Positions 28,578 to 38,478 of a DNA stretch of 64,000 nucleotides are shown here, piece after piece. The DNA comes from Arthrobacter sp. UNC362MFTsu5.1. Lineage in GTDB: Bacteria; Actinomycetota; Actinomycetes; Actinomycetales; Micrococcaceae. How positions within the stretch are numbered: position 1 is the first letter of the stretch; each line of letters opens with the position of its first letter. The stretch spans positions 62,001 to 126,000 of the forward strand of contig NZ_JMLE01000009.1 of assembly GCF_000685965.1 (NCBI RefSeq). Reading direction: 5' to 3'. The notes beneath the pieces are model-generated. The model did not search any database, was not told the origin of the DNA, and worked only from the letters and a program-made list of their open reading frames with translations. The translations under genes and the position numbers were made by a program.

Positions 28578-30208
28578 CAGCTGCCCGCCGCGGCGGGACC
28601 GGCGACAGCGGGACCGGCGGCATCCGGGCTGGCGGCATCCATGCGGGTAGCGTCCGCCGCGTCCGGCACAGACTCGGCCGTGATGTTGTGCAGGGACCCG
28701 GCCGTGTGCACGGCGCGCAGCGGCGCGGCAGCCTTGTTGACCGTCTCAAGGGCTTCGGTCGGGTTGACCGAGTCGGCGACGATGCCGCCGCCGGCCTGGA
28801 CGTAGGCCCGGCCTTCACGGAGCAGCGCGGAACGGATGGCGATGGCCATGTCCATGTCGCCGGCGAAGTCGAGGTAACCCACCACGCCGCCGTAGATGCC
28901 GCGGCGGTGCGGTTCCAATTCGTCGAGGAGCCGCAGTGCGCGAGGCTTGGGGGCCCCGGACAGCGTCCCTGCGGGGAAGGTTGCCTTCAGGACGTCGTAC
29001 GCCTTGGCCGCGGGGGCGAGCTTGCCCACCACGGTGGAAACCAGGTGCATGATGTGGCTGAAGCGCTCCACCTCCATGAACTGGGTGACGTCCACTGTGC
29101 CCGCAACGCAGACCTTGGAGAGGTCGTTGCGAGACAGGTCCACCAGCATGAGGTGTTCGGCGCGTTCCTTCTGGTCGGCCAGGAGTTCCTCGGCGAAGGC
29201 CTTGTCCGCTTCCACGGTCTTCCCCCGGGGACGCGAGCCGGCAATCGGGTGGGTGATGACTTCCTCGCCCGTGACGGTCACGAGGGCTTCCGGGGAGGAG
29301 CCGACGATCGAGTACTGCCGGCCGGCGGCGTCTTCGAGGCTGAAGATGTACATGTACGGGCTGGGGTTGGTGTTCCGAAGCACCCGGTAGACATCCAGCG
29401 GGTCGGCGCCGCACTCCATTTCGAAGCGGCGGGAAATGACCACCTGGAACACTTCGCCGTCCACGATGGCTTCCTTGCCGCGGTCCAGGGCGGCGAGGTA
29501 GTCGGGCTCGTTCCAGCGTTCCTGGACGCTGGAGGCAAAGTCCAGTGCGGCGGGTTCCAGCACGGAAATGGGCTGTTCCACGGGCGTGCTGACCTTGGCA
29601 AGGAGGGCCTTGACCCTGGCCACGGCGTCGTGCCATGCCTCGTCCACCCGCTCCGAGCTGTTGTCGAAGTTGATGGCGTTGGCGATGAGCAGGACGGTGC
29701 CGTCCATGTTGTCGTGCACTGCCATGTCGGTGACCAGGTTCAGGGCCAGTTCCGGCAGTTCCAGGTCGTCTTCGGGCGGGCTGGTGAGTTTCTCCCAGTG
29801 CCGCACGGTTTCCCAGCCGAGGAAACCGACCAGGCCCGAAGTGAACGGCGGCAGGCCGTCGAAGCGGTCGGTGCGCAGGGCCTCGACGGTATCCCTGATG
29901 GCATCCACCGGGTTCCCGTCCACGGGCACGCCGGCCGGCGGCTCGCCCAGCCAGTGCGCCTGCCCGTCCTTGGTGGTCAGGGTGGCGCGCGACTTGGCGC
30001 CGATGAAGGAATAGCGCGACCAGGCGCCGCCCACGGCCGCGGACTCCATCAGGAACGTGCCGGGCTGGCCGTTGGCCAACTTGCGGTAGAGCCCGATGGG
30101 CGTCTCGGCGTCGGCCAGTACCTTCAGCCGGACCGGGATGACACGGCTGTGGCTGGCGAGCTCCCGGAATTCCTCGAGGCCCGGGCTGATGATTCCAAGG
30201 TCCTGCAT
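28577..30208 (-). CDS. trpE: Anthranilate synthase component I
   Basis: Converts chorismate to anthranilate with TrpG. The start is the ATG at 30208 (MQDLGIISPGLEEFRELA). The 543-residue protein has the N-terminal lid domain (TFLMESAAVGGAWSRYSFIG, with a Ser/Arg-containing tryptophan-feedback region) and the chorismate-binding domain (ITHPIAGSRPRGKT, HIMHLVSTV, GGIVADS). trpG and trpD are not in the window. The 88-bp gap to hisI contains a small GC hairpin CCGGCGC/GCGCCGG at 30263-30278, possibly a leader structure. Confidence 0.96.
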   Translation of the reverse strand: MQDLGIISPGLEEFRELASHSRVIPVRLKVLADAETPIGLYRKLANGQPGTFLMESAAVGGAWSRYSFIGAKSRATLTTKDGQAHWLGEPPAGVPVDGNPVDAIRDTVEALRTDRFDGLPPFTSGLVGFLGWETVRHWEKLTSPPEDDLELPELALNLVTDMAVHDNMDGTVLLIANAINFDNSSERVDEAWHDAVARVKALLAKVSTPVEQPISVLEPAALDFASSVQERWNEPDYLAALDRGKEAIVDGEVFQVVISRRFEMECGADPLDVYRVLRNTNPSPYMYIFSLEDAAGRQYSIVGSSPEALVTVTGEEVITHPIAGSRPRGKTVEADKAFAEELLADQKERAEHLMLVDLSRNDLSKVCVAGTVDVTQFMEVERFSHIMHLVSTVVGKLAPAAKAYDVLKATFPAGTLSGAPKPRALRLLDELEPHRRGIYGGVVGYLDFAGDMDMAIAIRSALLREGRAYVQAGGGIVADSVNPTEALETVNKAAAPLRAVHTAGSLHNITAESVPDAADATRMDAASPDAAGPAVAGPAAAGS

Positions 30209-30296
30209 GGCTATGGTTTTCCGCCTGTTCTTAAGTGGTGCCTGAATCGTGTGGTGGGGTGCCCGGCGCCTGCGCCGGAGACCTGCCTGGTCGGTG

Positions 30297-30701
30297 CTAG
30301 CCGGCGGTCCCTGCGCTGCTGGCGTCACCGGCAACGACGGCCAGCCCGCGGCCGTCGAAGCAGGTCCGCGTGCCGGTGTGGCAGGCTGCGCCAACCTGGT
30401 CGACGCGGACCAGCAGGGCGTCGCCGTCGCAGTCCAGCGCAACGGACTTCACCCATTGCACGTGGCCGGAGGTGTCGCCCTTGCGCCAGTACTCCTGGCG
30501 GGAGCGGGAGTAGAAGGTCACCCTCCCGGTGGTCATCGTCCGGCGCAGCGCCTCGTCGTCCATCCAGCCCAGCATGAGCACTTCGTTGGTGTCGAACTGC
30601 TGCACGACGGCGGCCACGAGGCCTGCGCTGTCGCGCTTGAGGGCGTCCGCCACTTCAGCGGGAAGGGCGGGCACGGGGGCGGGGGCGGGCTGCTCAGACA
30701 T
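30297..30701 (-). CDS. hisI: Phosphoribosyl-AMP cyclohydrolase
   Basis: Opens the adenine ring of phosphoribosyl-AMP in histidine synthesis. 134 residues with the metal and active-site motifs [29 protein letters not shown] and [15 protein letters not shown]. It immediately precedes trpE, so it may share the trp transcript, while hisE and hisG lie further right. Confidence 0.96.
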   Translation of the reverse strand: MSEQPAPAPVPALPAEVADALKRDSAGLVAAVVQQFDTNEVLMLGWMDDEALRRTMTTGRVTFYSRSRQEYWRKGDTSGHVQWVKSVALDCDGDALLVRVDQVGAACHTGTRTCFDGRGLAVVAGDASSAGTAG

Positions 30702-30788
30702 CAGACCAAGTCTAGTGCCTCACCGCAGTGTGACGATCAGGGTCAAAATCGGCGGCACTTCCACTGCGCAACTCGCGGCCTCTCGTGC

Positions 30789-30802
30789 TAGTTTCACAAG
30801 TG
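30789..30802 (+). promoter_or_regulatory. Candidate -10 box for a leaderless transcript
   Basis: TAGTTT at 30789-30794 lies eight bases before the ATG at 30803, and no ribosome-binding site is visible. This is consistent with transcription starting at or just before the start codon. Confidence 0.4.
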
Positions 30803-31447
30803 ATGCATTTCGTCGACCCGTCCCGAGAAGTCCTGGCCGAAACCCTGCTGGCGGCCGGTCCTGACTCCCCCACGCTCTGCAGGGGCTGGCGCACACGCGA
30901 CCTCGCCGCGCACCTCTACCTGCGCGAACGCAAGGCCGGTGTGGGGCTCGGCCTCATTATCAAAAGCCTCGCAAGAGCCTCCGACGAGGCCACTGCGAAG
31001 CTGGCCGCCAAACTCAAGACCTCCGAGGACTACACCCGGCTGGTCAACGCCTTCCGTGCCGGTCCCCCGGCCCTGTCGCCGCTGAGGATCAGGGCCCTGG
31101 CCGAGAGCTCCAACCTGATCGAGTACTTCGTGCACACCGAGGACGTCCGGCGCGCCGTGGACCGGTGGGCTCCCCGGGCACTGGACGAGGAATACTCCGA
31201 TGCCCTGTGGGATGAACTCGTCAAGCGGGCAGCCATCCTGTACCGCGGCGTGGACCTGGGCATCGTGCTGGTGCGTCCTTCCGGTCCGCGGCATGTGGCC
31301 AAACGTGCTCCCGTATCGGTGGCCATCGTGGGCGAACCGGGCGAACTGCTGATGCACGCCCACGGCCGCACCCGCCATGCGCTGGTGACGTTCGAAGGCC
31401 AGCCGGACGCCGTCGCGCTCCTGCAGTCAGCCGAAGTCGGACTGTAG
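30803..31447 (+). CDS. TIGR03085 family metal-binding protein
   Basis: 214 residues from the ATG at 30803 (MHFVDPSREVLAETLLAAGP). It matches the actinobacterial TIGR03085 family, a branch of the DinB/maleylpyruvate isomerase-like four-helix proteins: an N-terminal LCRGWRTRDLAAHLYLRE with a metal-type His, and a later EYFVHTEDVRRA. The substrate or thiol partner is unknown. It is inserted on the plus strand between hisI and hisF, and its stop is three bases from the hisF stop, with no room for a terminator. Confidence 0.85.
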   Translation: MHFVDPSREVLAETLLAAGPDSPTLCRGWRTRDLAAHLYLRERKAGVGLGLIIKSLARASDEATAKLAAKLKTSEDYTRLVNAFRAGPPALSPLRIRALAESSNLIEYFVHTEDVRRAVDRWAPRALDEEYSDALWDELVKRAAILYRGVDLGIVLVRPSGPRHVAKRAPVSVAIVGEPGELLMHAHGRTRHALVTFEGQPDAVALLQSAEVGL

Positions 31448-31450
31448 GGA

Positions 31451-32227
31451 CTAGCGGACTTCGAAGCCTGCTTCGCGGATCGCCGTCTTGACCTGCGAAA
31501 TCATGTCCACCGGCCCGAAGTGGAAGATCGACGCCGCCAGGACGGCGTCCGCACCGGCCGCCACGGCGGGCGGGAAGTGATCGGGCCGGCCGGCACCGCC
31601 GGACGCGATGATCGGCACCTTGACCGCCGCACGCACCAGGCGGATGAGTTCGATGTCGAAGCCGTCCTTGGTGCCGTCAGCATCGATGGAGTTGAGCAGG
31701 ATTTCGCCTACGCCGCGGTCCGCGGCTTCGCGTGCCCACTCGATGGCGTCAATCCCGGTACCCTGCCGGCCGCCGTGCGTGGTGACTTCAAAGCCGGACG
31801 CAGTGGGCTCGGAACCGGGGCGGGTGCGCCGGGCATCCAGGGACAGCACCAGGACCTGGGACCCGAAGTGCCGGGTGATTTCGTCGATGACGTCCGGCCG
31901 GGCGACGGCGGCAGTGTTGATGGACGCTTTGTCCGCCCCGAAGCGCAGGAGCTTGTCCACCTCGGCCACGCCGCGGACGCCGCCGCCGACGGTGAGCGGG
32001 ATGAAGACTTCCTCGGCGGTGCGGCGGACCACATCGAAGGTGGTCTCGCGGTTTCCCGATGAGGCCGTCACATCCAGGAACGTCAGTTCGTCCGCCCCGC
32101 CGTTGTCGTAGCGGTGCGCAAGCTCCACGGGGTCGCCGGCGTCCCGGAGGCCCTCGAAGTTGATGCCTTTGACCACGCGGCCGGCGTCAACGTCCAGGCA
32201 CGGAATTACGCGCACTGCTACAGCCAT
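31451..32227 (-). CDS. hisF: Imidazole glycerol phosphate synthase cyclase subunit
   Basis: Forms imidazole glycerol phosphate and AICAR from PRFAR using ammonia from HisH. The 258-residue TIM barrel starts at the ATG at 32227 ([20 protein letters not shown]) with AGGAG six bases upstream. Catalytic Asp residues lie in PCLDVDAG and [15 protein letters not shown]; phosphate loops GGGVR and SGGAG are present. hisH and hisA are not in the window. Confidence 0.97.
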   Translation of the reverse strand: MAVAVRVIPCLDVDAGRVVKGINFEGLRDAGDPVELAHRYDNGGADELTFLDVTASSGNRETTFDVVRRTAEEVFIPLTVGGGVRGVAEVDKLLRFGADKASINTAAVARPDVIDEITRHFGSQVLVLSLDARRTRPGSEPTASGFEVTTHGGRQGTGIDAIEWAREAADRGVGEILLNSIDADGTKDGFDIELIRLVRAAVKVPIIASGGAGRPDHFPPAVAAGADAVLAASIFHFGPVDMISQVKTAIREAGFEVR

Positions 32228-32303
32228 GATTTCTCCTGGTGATTCGCTGTTGGGAGATGCGGTGCCCGTCCGTTGGAAACGGACCGCACTGTGACGGGCC
32301 GGC

Positions 32304-33164
32304 TCAGATCCGGCAGGCGTGGATGCTGCTGACCAGGATGGCCCGGGCACCGAGGTCGTAGAGCTCGTCCATGATCCTGTTGGTTTCCTTCTTGGGAACC
32401 ATCGAGCGGACGGCAACCCACTCCGAATCACGCAGCGGCGAGACGGTGGGTGATTCCAGGCCCGGCGTGAGGGCCGCAGCCTGCTCGACGAGTTCCTTGC
32501 GGATGTCGTAGTCCATCAGGACGTACTGCCGGGCTACGAGCACGCCCTGCAGGCGACGGATCAGGACTTCGATTTCCTTGGCCGTGCCGTTTGCGGAGCC
32601 TTCCTGGCCGGTGCGGCGGATCAGCACGGCCTCGGACTTCAGGATCGGTTCGCCGAAGATTTCCATTCCGGCGGCCTTGAGCGTGTTCCCGGTTTCGACG
32701 ACGTCGGCAATCGCGTCCGCGACGCCGAGCCGCACCGACGATTCGACGGCACCGTCCAGGCGGACCACCTTGGCGTTGACGCCGCGCTCGGCGAGGTAGC
32801 CGCGCAGGAGGCCGTCATAGCTTGTGGCGAGGCGTTTGCCTTCGAGCTCTTCGACCTTGCTGAAGTCGCCTACCGGGCCGGCGAAGCGGAACGTTGAGGC
32901 GGCAAAGCCCAGGGGCAGCAGTTCCTCAGCCTCCACCTCGGCGTCCAGGAGCAGGTCGCGGCCGGTGATGCCGACGTCGAGCGTTCCGCGTCCGACGTAA
33001 ACAGCGATGTCCCGCGGGCGCAGGAAGAAGAATTCAATGTCGTTGTCCGGGTCCACCATGACCAGCTCGCGGGTATCGCGGCGCTGGCGGTAGCCGGCTT
33101 CGGACAGCATGGCCGAAGCCGCTTCGGACAGGGATCCCTTGTTGGGGACGGCAACACGCAGCAT
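32304..33164 (-). CDS. hisG: ATP phosphoribosyltransferase, long form
   Basis: First enzyme of histidine synthesis. At 286 residues it is the long form with a C-terminal ACT-like regulatory domain (from about residue 210), so histidine feedback without HisZ is expected. Motifs include [16 protein letters not shown], the phosphoribosyl loop [20 protein letters not shown] and EAVLIR. It follows hisE with a 59-bp gap. Confidence 0.96.
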   Translation of the reverse strand: MLRVAVPNKGSLSEAASAMLSEAGYRQRRDTRELVMVDPDNDIEFFFLRPRDIAVYVGRGTLDVGITGRDLLLDAEVEAEELLPLGFAASTFRFAGPVGDFSKVEELEGKRLATSYDGLLRGYLAERGVNAKVVRLDGAVESSVRLGVADAIADVVETGNTLKAAGMEIFGEPILKSEAVLIRRTGQEGSANGTAKEIEVLIRRLQGVLVARQYVLMDYDIRKELVEQAAALTPGLESPTVSPLRDSEWVAVRSMVPKKETNRIMDELYDLGARAILVSSIHACRI

Positions 33165-33223
33165 GGGGGTCTTTCTGGGGTTAGGAAGTCTTGGTTACAG
33201 GCAATCGGCCACGCTCAGCATGG

Positions 33224-33487
33224 CTACAGATGCTTGTAGACGTCTTCCAGGGTCAGGCCTTTGGCGAGCATCAGAACCTGCAGGTGGTACAGGAGCTGGG
33301 AGATCTCCTCGGCGGCGGCCTCATCGGATTCGTATTCGGCAGCCATCCACACTTCGGCGGCTTCCTCCACGACCTTCTTGCCGATGCCGTGGACTCCGGA
33401 CTCCAATTCTGCGACGGTGCGGGAGCCTGCCGGACGGGTGGCTGCCTTCTCACTCAGTTCTGCGAACAGCGTCTCGAAATTCTTCAC
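33224..33487 (-). CDS. hisE: Phosphoribosyl-ATP pyrophosphatase
   Basis: Removes pyrophosphate from phosphoribosyl-ATP. From the GTG at 33487 the protein has 87 residues, the usual HisE size, with the MazG-like helical motif [20 protein letters not shown] and [21 protein letters not shown] lies just upstream. The frame stays open to 33565, but that extension has no family match. HisE and HisI are separate genes here. Confidence 0.95.
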   Translation of the reverse strand: MKNFETLFAELSEKAATRPAGSRTVAELESGVHGIGKKVVEEAAEVWMAAEYESDEAAAEEISQLLYHLQVLMLAKGLTLEDVYKHL

Positions 33488-33590
33488 GCCCTCCAGCCTA
33501 CTTGCTCCGGGCCTGACCCCGCCTGTCGGGCCGTTCCATGACGGCGCCGATGTGAGGTAATGCACAGGTCCGGAGCAGGCAGTGGAACGG

Positions 33591-34076
33591 CTAGCTGTAC
33601 TGCTTCAGGGTCACCGCAGTGGCCAGCGCGGCGGTGACAGCCTCATGGCCCTTGTCTTCCTTCGAGCCCGGCAGGCCCGCGCGGTCCAGGCCCTGCTGCT
33701 CGGTGTCGCAGGTGAGCACGCCGAAGCCAACCGGGACGCCGGTGTTGACGCTGACGTCGGTCAGTCCCATGGTGGCCGCCTCGCAGACGTACTCGAAGTG
33801 CGGTGTTCCGCCGCGGATCACGACGCCGAGCGCCACGACGGCGTCGAAGTGCTTGGCGAGCCGGGCTGCTGCCACGGGGAGCTCGAAGCTGCCCGGCACC
33901 CGCAGGACGGTGGGCTCGCTGATTCCGGCGTCCTTTGCGGCCCGGAGCGCGCCGTCCAGCAGCCCGTCCATGATCTGGGTGTGCCAGCTCGCGGCCACGA
34001 TGGCCAGCTTCAGTTGCGACGTCTCCGCCGGGTTAAGGGTGGTGAGGTCAATCTCCGGCGCGCCGTGTCCACTCAT
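33591..34076 (-). CDS. ribH: 6,7-dimethyl-8-ribityllumazine synthase
   Basis: Condenses the ribityl-uracil with dihydroxybutanone phosphate. 161 residues with [20 protein letters not shown], the substrate loop [15 protein letters not shown] and the catalytic His region [20 protein letters not shown]. Last gene of the ribD-E-B-A-H operon; a 66-bp gap to ribA contains a 15-base direct repeat (ATCGGTCTTGGTGCT-like). Confidence 0.96.
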   Translation of the reverse strand: MSGHGAPEIDLTTLNPAETSQLKLAIVAASWHTQIMDGLLDGALRAAKDAGISEPTVLRVPGSFELPVAAARLAKHFDAVVALGVVIRGGTPHFEYVCEAATMGLTDVSVNTGVPVGFGVLTCDTEQQGLDRAGLPGSKEDKGHEAVTAALATAVTLKQYS

Positions 34077-34142
34077 CTAAAAGTCTCCTGGTTCGTTCTT
34101 TTGGGGTCGGTCTTGGTGCTGAAATCGGTCTTGGTGCTTGAG

Positions 34143-34856
34143 TCAGTCTTGTTCGTGCTGGTATGGCGCCTGGCCGGCCGACGGCGACGCGGCCACCGGT
34201 TCAGCGTCCTGGCTGTCCAGGACGAGCCGGTGGTCCATCCGGTCCTTTTTGGTCTGCAGGTAACGGATGTTCTGCTCGCGCGAGGGCACCTCGGTGGGAA
34301 CCATTTCGACGACGGTGACGCCGGCGTCCGCCAGCCGGTTCTGCTTGTCCGGGTTGTTGCTCAGCAGGCGCACTTCGTGCAGTCCGAGCTCGGCCAGGAT
34401 CTGCGCGGCGGCGTTGTAGCAGCGGGCATCCACAGGCAGGCCCAGCTGCTCGTTGGCTTCAACGGTGTCGAAGCCGGCTTCCTGCAGGGCGTACGCCTTG
34501 ATCTTGTTGGCAAGGCCGATGCCGCGGCCTTCCTGTCCGCGCAGGTACAGCAGCGTGCCGCCTTCCTCGCTGATCTTCTCAAGGGCGTACGCCAGCTGTT
34601 CGCCGCAGTCGCAGCGGTACGAACCGAAAACGTCGCCGGTGAGGCATTCCGAGTGCAGCCGCACCAGCGGCGCCTTGCCGTCCACGGGCGGAATGGGCGA
34701 ACTGACGGCGAGGTGCTCGATTCCTGTCACCAGGTCGGTCCAGGCCTGGGCCACGAAGACCCCGAATTCGCTGGGCAGCTGGACCACGGGTCCGCCGCTG
34801 ACCGGGTGCGGCCGGCGCCCCGCCTTAACGTCTTTTCGTGCCTCTGAAGCCGTCAT
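34143..34856 (-). CDS. ribA: GTP cyclohydrolase II
   Basis: Opens GTP for riboflavin synthesis. The start is the ATG at 34856 ([13 protein letters not shown]), overlapping the ribB stop (ATGA). Zinc site C-x10-C-x-C is visible in [20 protein letters not shown], and [13 protein letters not shown] is the GTP/Mg loop. In many bacteria this domain is fused to RibB; here the two are adjacent, translationally coupled genes. The C-terminus carries about 25 extra polar residues. Confidence 0.95.
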   Translation of the reverse strand: MTASEARKDVKAGRRPHPVSGGPVVQLPSEFGVFVAQAWTDLVTGIEHLAVSSPIPPVDGKAPLVRLHSECLTGDVFGSYRCDCGEQLAYALEKISEEGGTLLYLRGQEGRGIGLANKIKAYALQEAGFDTVEANEQLGLPVDARCYNAAAQILAELGLHEVRLLSNNPDKQNRLADAGVTVVEMVPTEVPSREQNIRYLQTKKDRMDHRLVLDSQDAEPVAASPSAGQAPYQHEQD

Positions 34857-35569
34857 CGCATCTCCTCGTTCCCTGCCGGCGCTGCCACCGGTCCGCCCGG
34901 CTCTGCTGTTTCCAGGTATGCCACCAGATCCTCGATCGAGATCAGCGGGCACCCGTGCTCAGCAGCGAAGCCGCGAAGTCCGTCCAGGCGCATCATTTCT
35001 CCGTTGTCGTACACCACCTCGGCGATCACGCCCACCGGCTCCAGGCCGGCAAGCCGGCACAGGTCCACGGCCGCTTCGGTGTGGCCCGGGCGTTCACGCA
35101 CTCCACCGTTAACGGCCCGCAGCGGGAAAACATGCCCGGGACGGGTGATCGATTCCGGCCGGCTGGCGGGATCTGCCAGTACGCGGGCGGTGAGTGCACG
35201 GTCCGTCGCGGAAATTCCCGTGCTGACGCCAAGGGCGGCATCGCAGGACACCGTGTAGGCCGTGCCCTTGGAGTCTTCGTTGACCTCGACCATGGGCGGC
35301 AGGAGCAGGGCATCAGCCCGGGCTCCGTCGAGCGGTACGCAGATGACCCCGGAGCTGTAGCGGACGGTCCAGCCCATCAGCTCGGGAGTGGCGTGCTGGG
35401 CAGCGAAAATGATGTCGCCTTCATTTTCGCGGTCCTCATTGTCCACCACCAGCACCGGAAGGCCGGCCGCCATGGCGCGGACGGCGTCCTCGATCGGGTC
35501 AAGGAGCGTGTTGCCTGACAGGACATCCGCAGTGGCACCGGGTCGGGGCGTGTTCTTGAGCTGGCTCAC
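34853..35569 (-). CDS. ribB: 3,4-dihydroxy-2-butanone 4-phosphate synthase
   Basis: Converts ribulose 5-phosphate to dihydroxybutanone phosphate. 238 residues with the acidic metal loop [29 protein letters not shown] and [15 protein letters not shown]. The GTG start overlaps the ribE stop (GTGA). A short unconserved tail follows the domain. Confidence 0.95.
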   Translation of the reverse strand: MSQLKNTPRPGATADVLSGNTLLDPIEDAVRAMAAGLPVLVVDNEDRENEGDIIFAAQHATPELMGWTVRYSSGVICVPLDGARADALLLPPMVEVNEDSKGTAYTVSCDAALGVSTGISATDRALTARVLADPASRPESITRPGHVFPLRAVNGGVRERPGHTEAAVDLCRLAGLEPVGVIAEVVYDNGEMMRLDGLRGFAAEHGCPLISIEDLVAYLETAEPGGPVAAPAGNEEMR

Positions 35570-36234
35570 TTGGACTCCCCCGCTCCGGCTGCAGCAGCGG
35601 CGGCGTCAGCGCCGGTGGCGGCGCCCCCGGCAAAGGCGAGCAGCCGTTCCGTGTACTTGGCCAGGACATCGACTTCGAGGTTCACCTTGCTGCCGGACTT
35701 CTTCGCCCCCAGGCCCGTGTCTGCCAGGGTGGTGGGAATGAGGCCCACTTCGAACCACGGGGCAGGTTCCGACGCATCGCTGACGGCAGTGACCGTGAGG
35801 GAGACGCCGTCGACGGCGATGGAGCCCTTTTCGGCGATGTAGCGGGCAAGGCGCACGGGCACGCCGAACCGCAGGCGGTCCCAGTTGCCCAGTGCTTCGC
35901 GCTCGAGGAGCTCGCCCACCCCGTCCACGTGGCCCTGGACAACGTGTCCGTCGAGGCGCCCGCCGGCAGGAACGCAGCGCTCCAGGTTGACGGTGTCGCC
36001 CGCCTTCAGCTCGCCGATGGTGCTGCGGACCAGGGTCTCACCCATGACGTCGACGCTGAAGTCCTTGCCGTCGATGTCCGTAGCGGTCAGGCATACTCCG
36101 TTGACGGCCACCGAGCCTCCCAGGGCCAATCCCTCTGTGCTGGTGGGCGCATGGAGGCGCACCGTGGCACTGACGGCGCCGTCGCGTTCTACGGACAGGA
36201 CCCTGCCCTGTTCGGCAATAATTCCGGTAAACAT
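35566..36234 (-). CDS. ribE: Riboflavin synthase
   Basis: Dismutates two lumazines to riboflavin. 222 residues containing two lumazine-binding repeats: [12 protein letters not shown] with [14 protein letters not shown], then [13 protein letters not shown] with [13 protein letters not shown]. The Ala-rich tail ([20 protein letters not shown]) is probably disordered. Start overlaps the ribD stop (TGATG). Confidence 0.95.
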   Translation of the reverse strand: MFTGIIAEQGRVLSVERDGAVSATVRLHAPTSTEGLALGGSVAVNGVCLTATDIDGKDFSVDVMGETLVRSTIGELKAGDTVNLERCVPAGGRLDGHVVQGHVDGVGELLEREALGNWDRLRFGVPVRLARYIAEKGSIAVDGVSLTVTAVSDASEPAPWFEVGLIPTTLADTGLGAKKSGSKVNLEVDVLAKYTERLLAFAGGAATGADAAAAAAGAGESK

Positions 36235-37448
36235 CAGTTGCCTCCTGTGGCGGTGCCCGCGCCGGTGCGGTGCGGTAAGGATTCGGGTGAGCTGGTGAGG
36301 GATGAAATCAGTTCCGGGGCGGCTGCCTGTTCGGCAGGCGCATGCTCGGTATGCGCGGATACTGTGTGCGCAGCTACGGTGTCGCCCGGGAAGAGGTGGA
36401 GCCGCAGGTCCCGGCCGAGGGTCTGAACGGCTCCCCCTGATGCCTGGTCCCAGTCCCAGGCCTGGGCCTCTGCGAGGGTGCTGATGCCGAGGTCGCCGAG
36501 GGCTGCCGTGCCGGACCCGAGGAGGGTGGGCGCGAGGTAGACGATCAGTTCGTCCACGAGTCCGGCGGCGAGGAAGGCGCTCAGGATGCTGGACCCGCCT
36601 TCCACCATGACGTGGCGGACCCCGGCGGCGAACAGCCGGGCCAGGGCTTCGTGCGGGTCCCGGGTGGGCAGGTGCAGCACACGGCCGTCATCCCCGTGGA
36701 TGGCGGCGTCGTCGGGAATTCCCCGGAGGCCCATGACGGCGCGCAGCGGCTGGCTGCCGGCCGGCCGGCCGGACGAATCCCGGGCGGTGAGCCGCGGGTT
36801 GTCCACCAGGAGCGTCTGCGTGCCTACCAGGATGGCATCAACCCGGCTGCGGAGTCCGTGGTTGTCGGCGAGGGATTCGGGGCTGGAGATCCACTGGCTG
36901 GTGCCGTCAGCCGCCGCGATGCGGCTGTCCAGGGTCTGGGCAATGTGGAGGGTGACGAAGGGGCGCTGGCCGAACACGGCTTCAAACCAGCGGCGGTTCA
37001 GCTCGTAGGCGGCGCGGGCGGAGAGGCCGGAACGGACGCGGACGCCCGCGGCGCGCAGCGTTGCGGCTCCGCCGGCGGCAGGATCGTGGGGGTCGTCCAC
37101 GGCGTACACCACTGAAGCGATGCCGGCGTCAATAATTGCCTGGGCGCATGGCCCGGTCCGTCCGCAGTGGTTGCAGGGCTCCAGGGTGACCACCATGGTG
37201 GATCCTGCCAGGTCGATGCCCTTCATGCCGGCCTGGGCAATGGCATCGGCCTCCGCGTGCGCCGTACCGGCGCCACGGTGGTAACCGGTCACCAGTTGCC
37301 GTCCATCGGATCCGATGACGACGGCGCCCACGAGCGGGTTTGCCCCGCGGGGACCGTGGAGCGCTGCGGCGAGGGCAGCCTCCATGGCGTCGATCTCGGC
37401 AGCACTGAACTGGTCCGTAGTCTGCGGCGCTGTTGTCTGCGGCGTCAA
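36234..37448 (-). CDS. ribD: Bifunctional deaminase/reductase of riboflavin synthesis
   Basis: The N-terminal zinc deaminase domain has GTAHAEADAIAQAG and VTLEPCNHCGRTGPCAQAII; the C-terminal reductase domain has FVTLHIAQTLDSRIA and VEGGSSILSAFLAAGLVDEL. No ATG or GTG lies at the expected place; the TTG at 37448 (LTPQTTAPQTTDQFSA) is the likely start, with AAGGA about 12 bases upstream. The next ATG would cut into the domain. A C-terminal tail of about 50 residues is unconserved. The FMN riboswitch lies about 100 bp upstream. Confidence 0.9.
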   Translation of the reverse strand: MTPQTTAPQTTDQFSAAEIDAMEAALAAALHGPRGANPLVGAVVIGSDGRQLVTGYHRGAGTAHAEADAIAQAGMKGIDLAGSTMVVTLEPCNHCGRTGPCAQAIIDAGIASVVYAVDDPHDPAAGGAATLRAAGVRVRSGLSARAAYELNRRWFEAVFGQRPFVTLHIAQTLDSRIAAADGTSQWISSPESLADNHGLRSRVDAILVGTQTLLVDNPRLTARDSSGRPAGSQPLRAVMGLRGIPDDAAIHGDDGRVLHLPTRDPHEALARLFAAGVRHVMVEGGSSILSAFLAAGLVDELIVYLAPTLLGSGTAALGDLGISTLAEAQAWDWDQASGGAVQTLGRDLRLHLFPGDTVAAHTVSAHTEHAPAEQAAAPELISSLTSSPESLPHRTGAGTATGGN

Positions 37449-37552
37449 AGCGTTCGTCGTTCCTTCCCTCGAAACCGAGTTGGCTCCGGGGGTATACGAC
37501 AGCGCAATACCGCACCGCCGAAAGGGCAGTGCAGTAACAGCTGTACGTGCTT

Positions 37553-37695
37553 CTCTCATCCAGACTTTAACTGTCGGTACCGGAATTTCACCGGTTCAAC
37601 CGTCCGCCGGACCAGTTCCCCAAAAGGATCTGTGCCGGCTCGCGGGTCGCGGACTGTCACCGCCGGTTCGGACTTACACCGACCCCGGAGCACGT
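37553..37695 (-). promoter_or_regulatory. FMN riboswitch (RFN element)
   Basis: On the minus strand the segment carries the conserved RFN blocks in order: CCGGGGTCGGTG near the 5' end, ACCGGCGGTGACAGTCCGCG, then CCGGTGAAATTCCGGTACCG, ACAGTTAAAGTCTGGATG and AGAG at the 3' end. It precedes ribD and should turn the rib operon off when FMN is bound. With a TTG start for ribD, control of translation initiation is plausible; no clear terminator hairpin was identified. Confidence 0.95.
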
Positions 37696-37756
37696 AGTGT
37701 GTGTTGTTATTCTGTCACAACTGAGTGACTGGTCCGTGTATTCCCGTCAGACTCCG

Positions 37757-38449
37757 TCATGATTGCGAAACAGAGCCGGAGCCGGCTGAAACCGGGCGCG
37801 AGCCGGCTGCCCGAAGGCGGTCAATCGCCGTCGCGGGGTCCTCCGCGCCGTACACCGCGGAGCCTGCAACAAACACGTTGGCGCCGGCTTCGGCTGCCCG
37901 GACAATGGTCTCCTCGGTGATGCCTCCATCCACCTGCAGCGCTACCCCGGTGCCGGAGCCGTCGATCGCTGCGCGGGCACGCCTGATCTTCGGGAGCGTC
38001 AGGTCGAGGAAGGACTGGCCGCCAAAACCGGGTTCCACGGTCATGATCAGCAGGAGGTCCAGTTCCGACAGCATGTCCAGGTAGGGCTCCACCGGCGTCC
38101 CGGGGCGCAGCGCCATTCCGGCCTTGGCCCCGCGCGCGCGCAGTTCCCGGGCCAGTTTGATGGGGGCGATCGACGCTTCAACATGGAACGTTACTGACGC
38201 GAGTCCCGCGTCCGCGTAAGCGGGCGCCCAGCGGTCGGCGTCGGCGATCATCAGGTGCGCGTCCAGCGGCACCGGACTCACGGCCTGGATGCGCTGCACC
38301 ACGGGCAGGCCAAGGGTCAGGTTCGGCACAAAGTGGTTGTCCATGACGTCAACGTGGACGGCATCCGCGTTGCTGATTCTGCGCAGCTCTGCCTCAAGGT
38401 TGACGAAGTCGGCGGAGAGAATGCTGGGGTTGATGCAGCACTGAGCCAT
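37757..38449 (-). CDS. rpe: Ribulose-phosphate 3-epimerase
   Basis: Interconverts ribulose and xylulose 5-phosphates in the pentose phosphate pathway. Start ATG at 38449 with AAGGAG upstream. Family motifs: [56 protein letters not shown] and QVDGGI. It lies between rsmB and the rib operon on the same strand; its substrate ribulose 5-phosphate is also RibB's substrate. Confidence 0.96.
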   Translation of the reverse strand: MAQCCINPSILSADFVNLEAELRRISNADAVHVDVMDNHFVPNLTLGLPVVQRIQAVSPVPLDAHLMIADADRWAPAYADAGLASVTFHVEASIAPIKLARELRARGAKAGMALRPGTPVEPYLDMLSELDLLLIMTVEPGFGGQSFLDLTLPKIRRARAAIDGSGTGVALQVDGGITEETIVRAAEAGANVFVAGSAVYGAEDPATAIDRLRAAGSRPVSAGSGSVSQS

Positions 38450-38478
38450 GTCGGCTCCTTTCACTGAAGGCTGAGGGA

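Noticed and set aside
28688..30577. 629-codon plus-strand frame opposite trpE and hisI
   Set aside because: Antisense shadow; low complexity and no recognisable domain.
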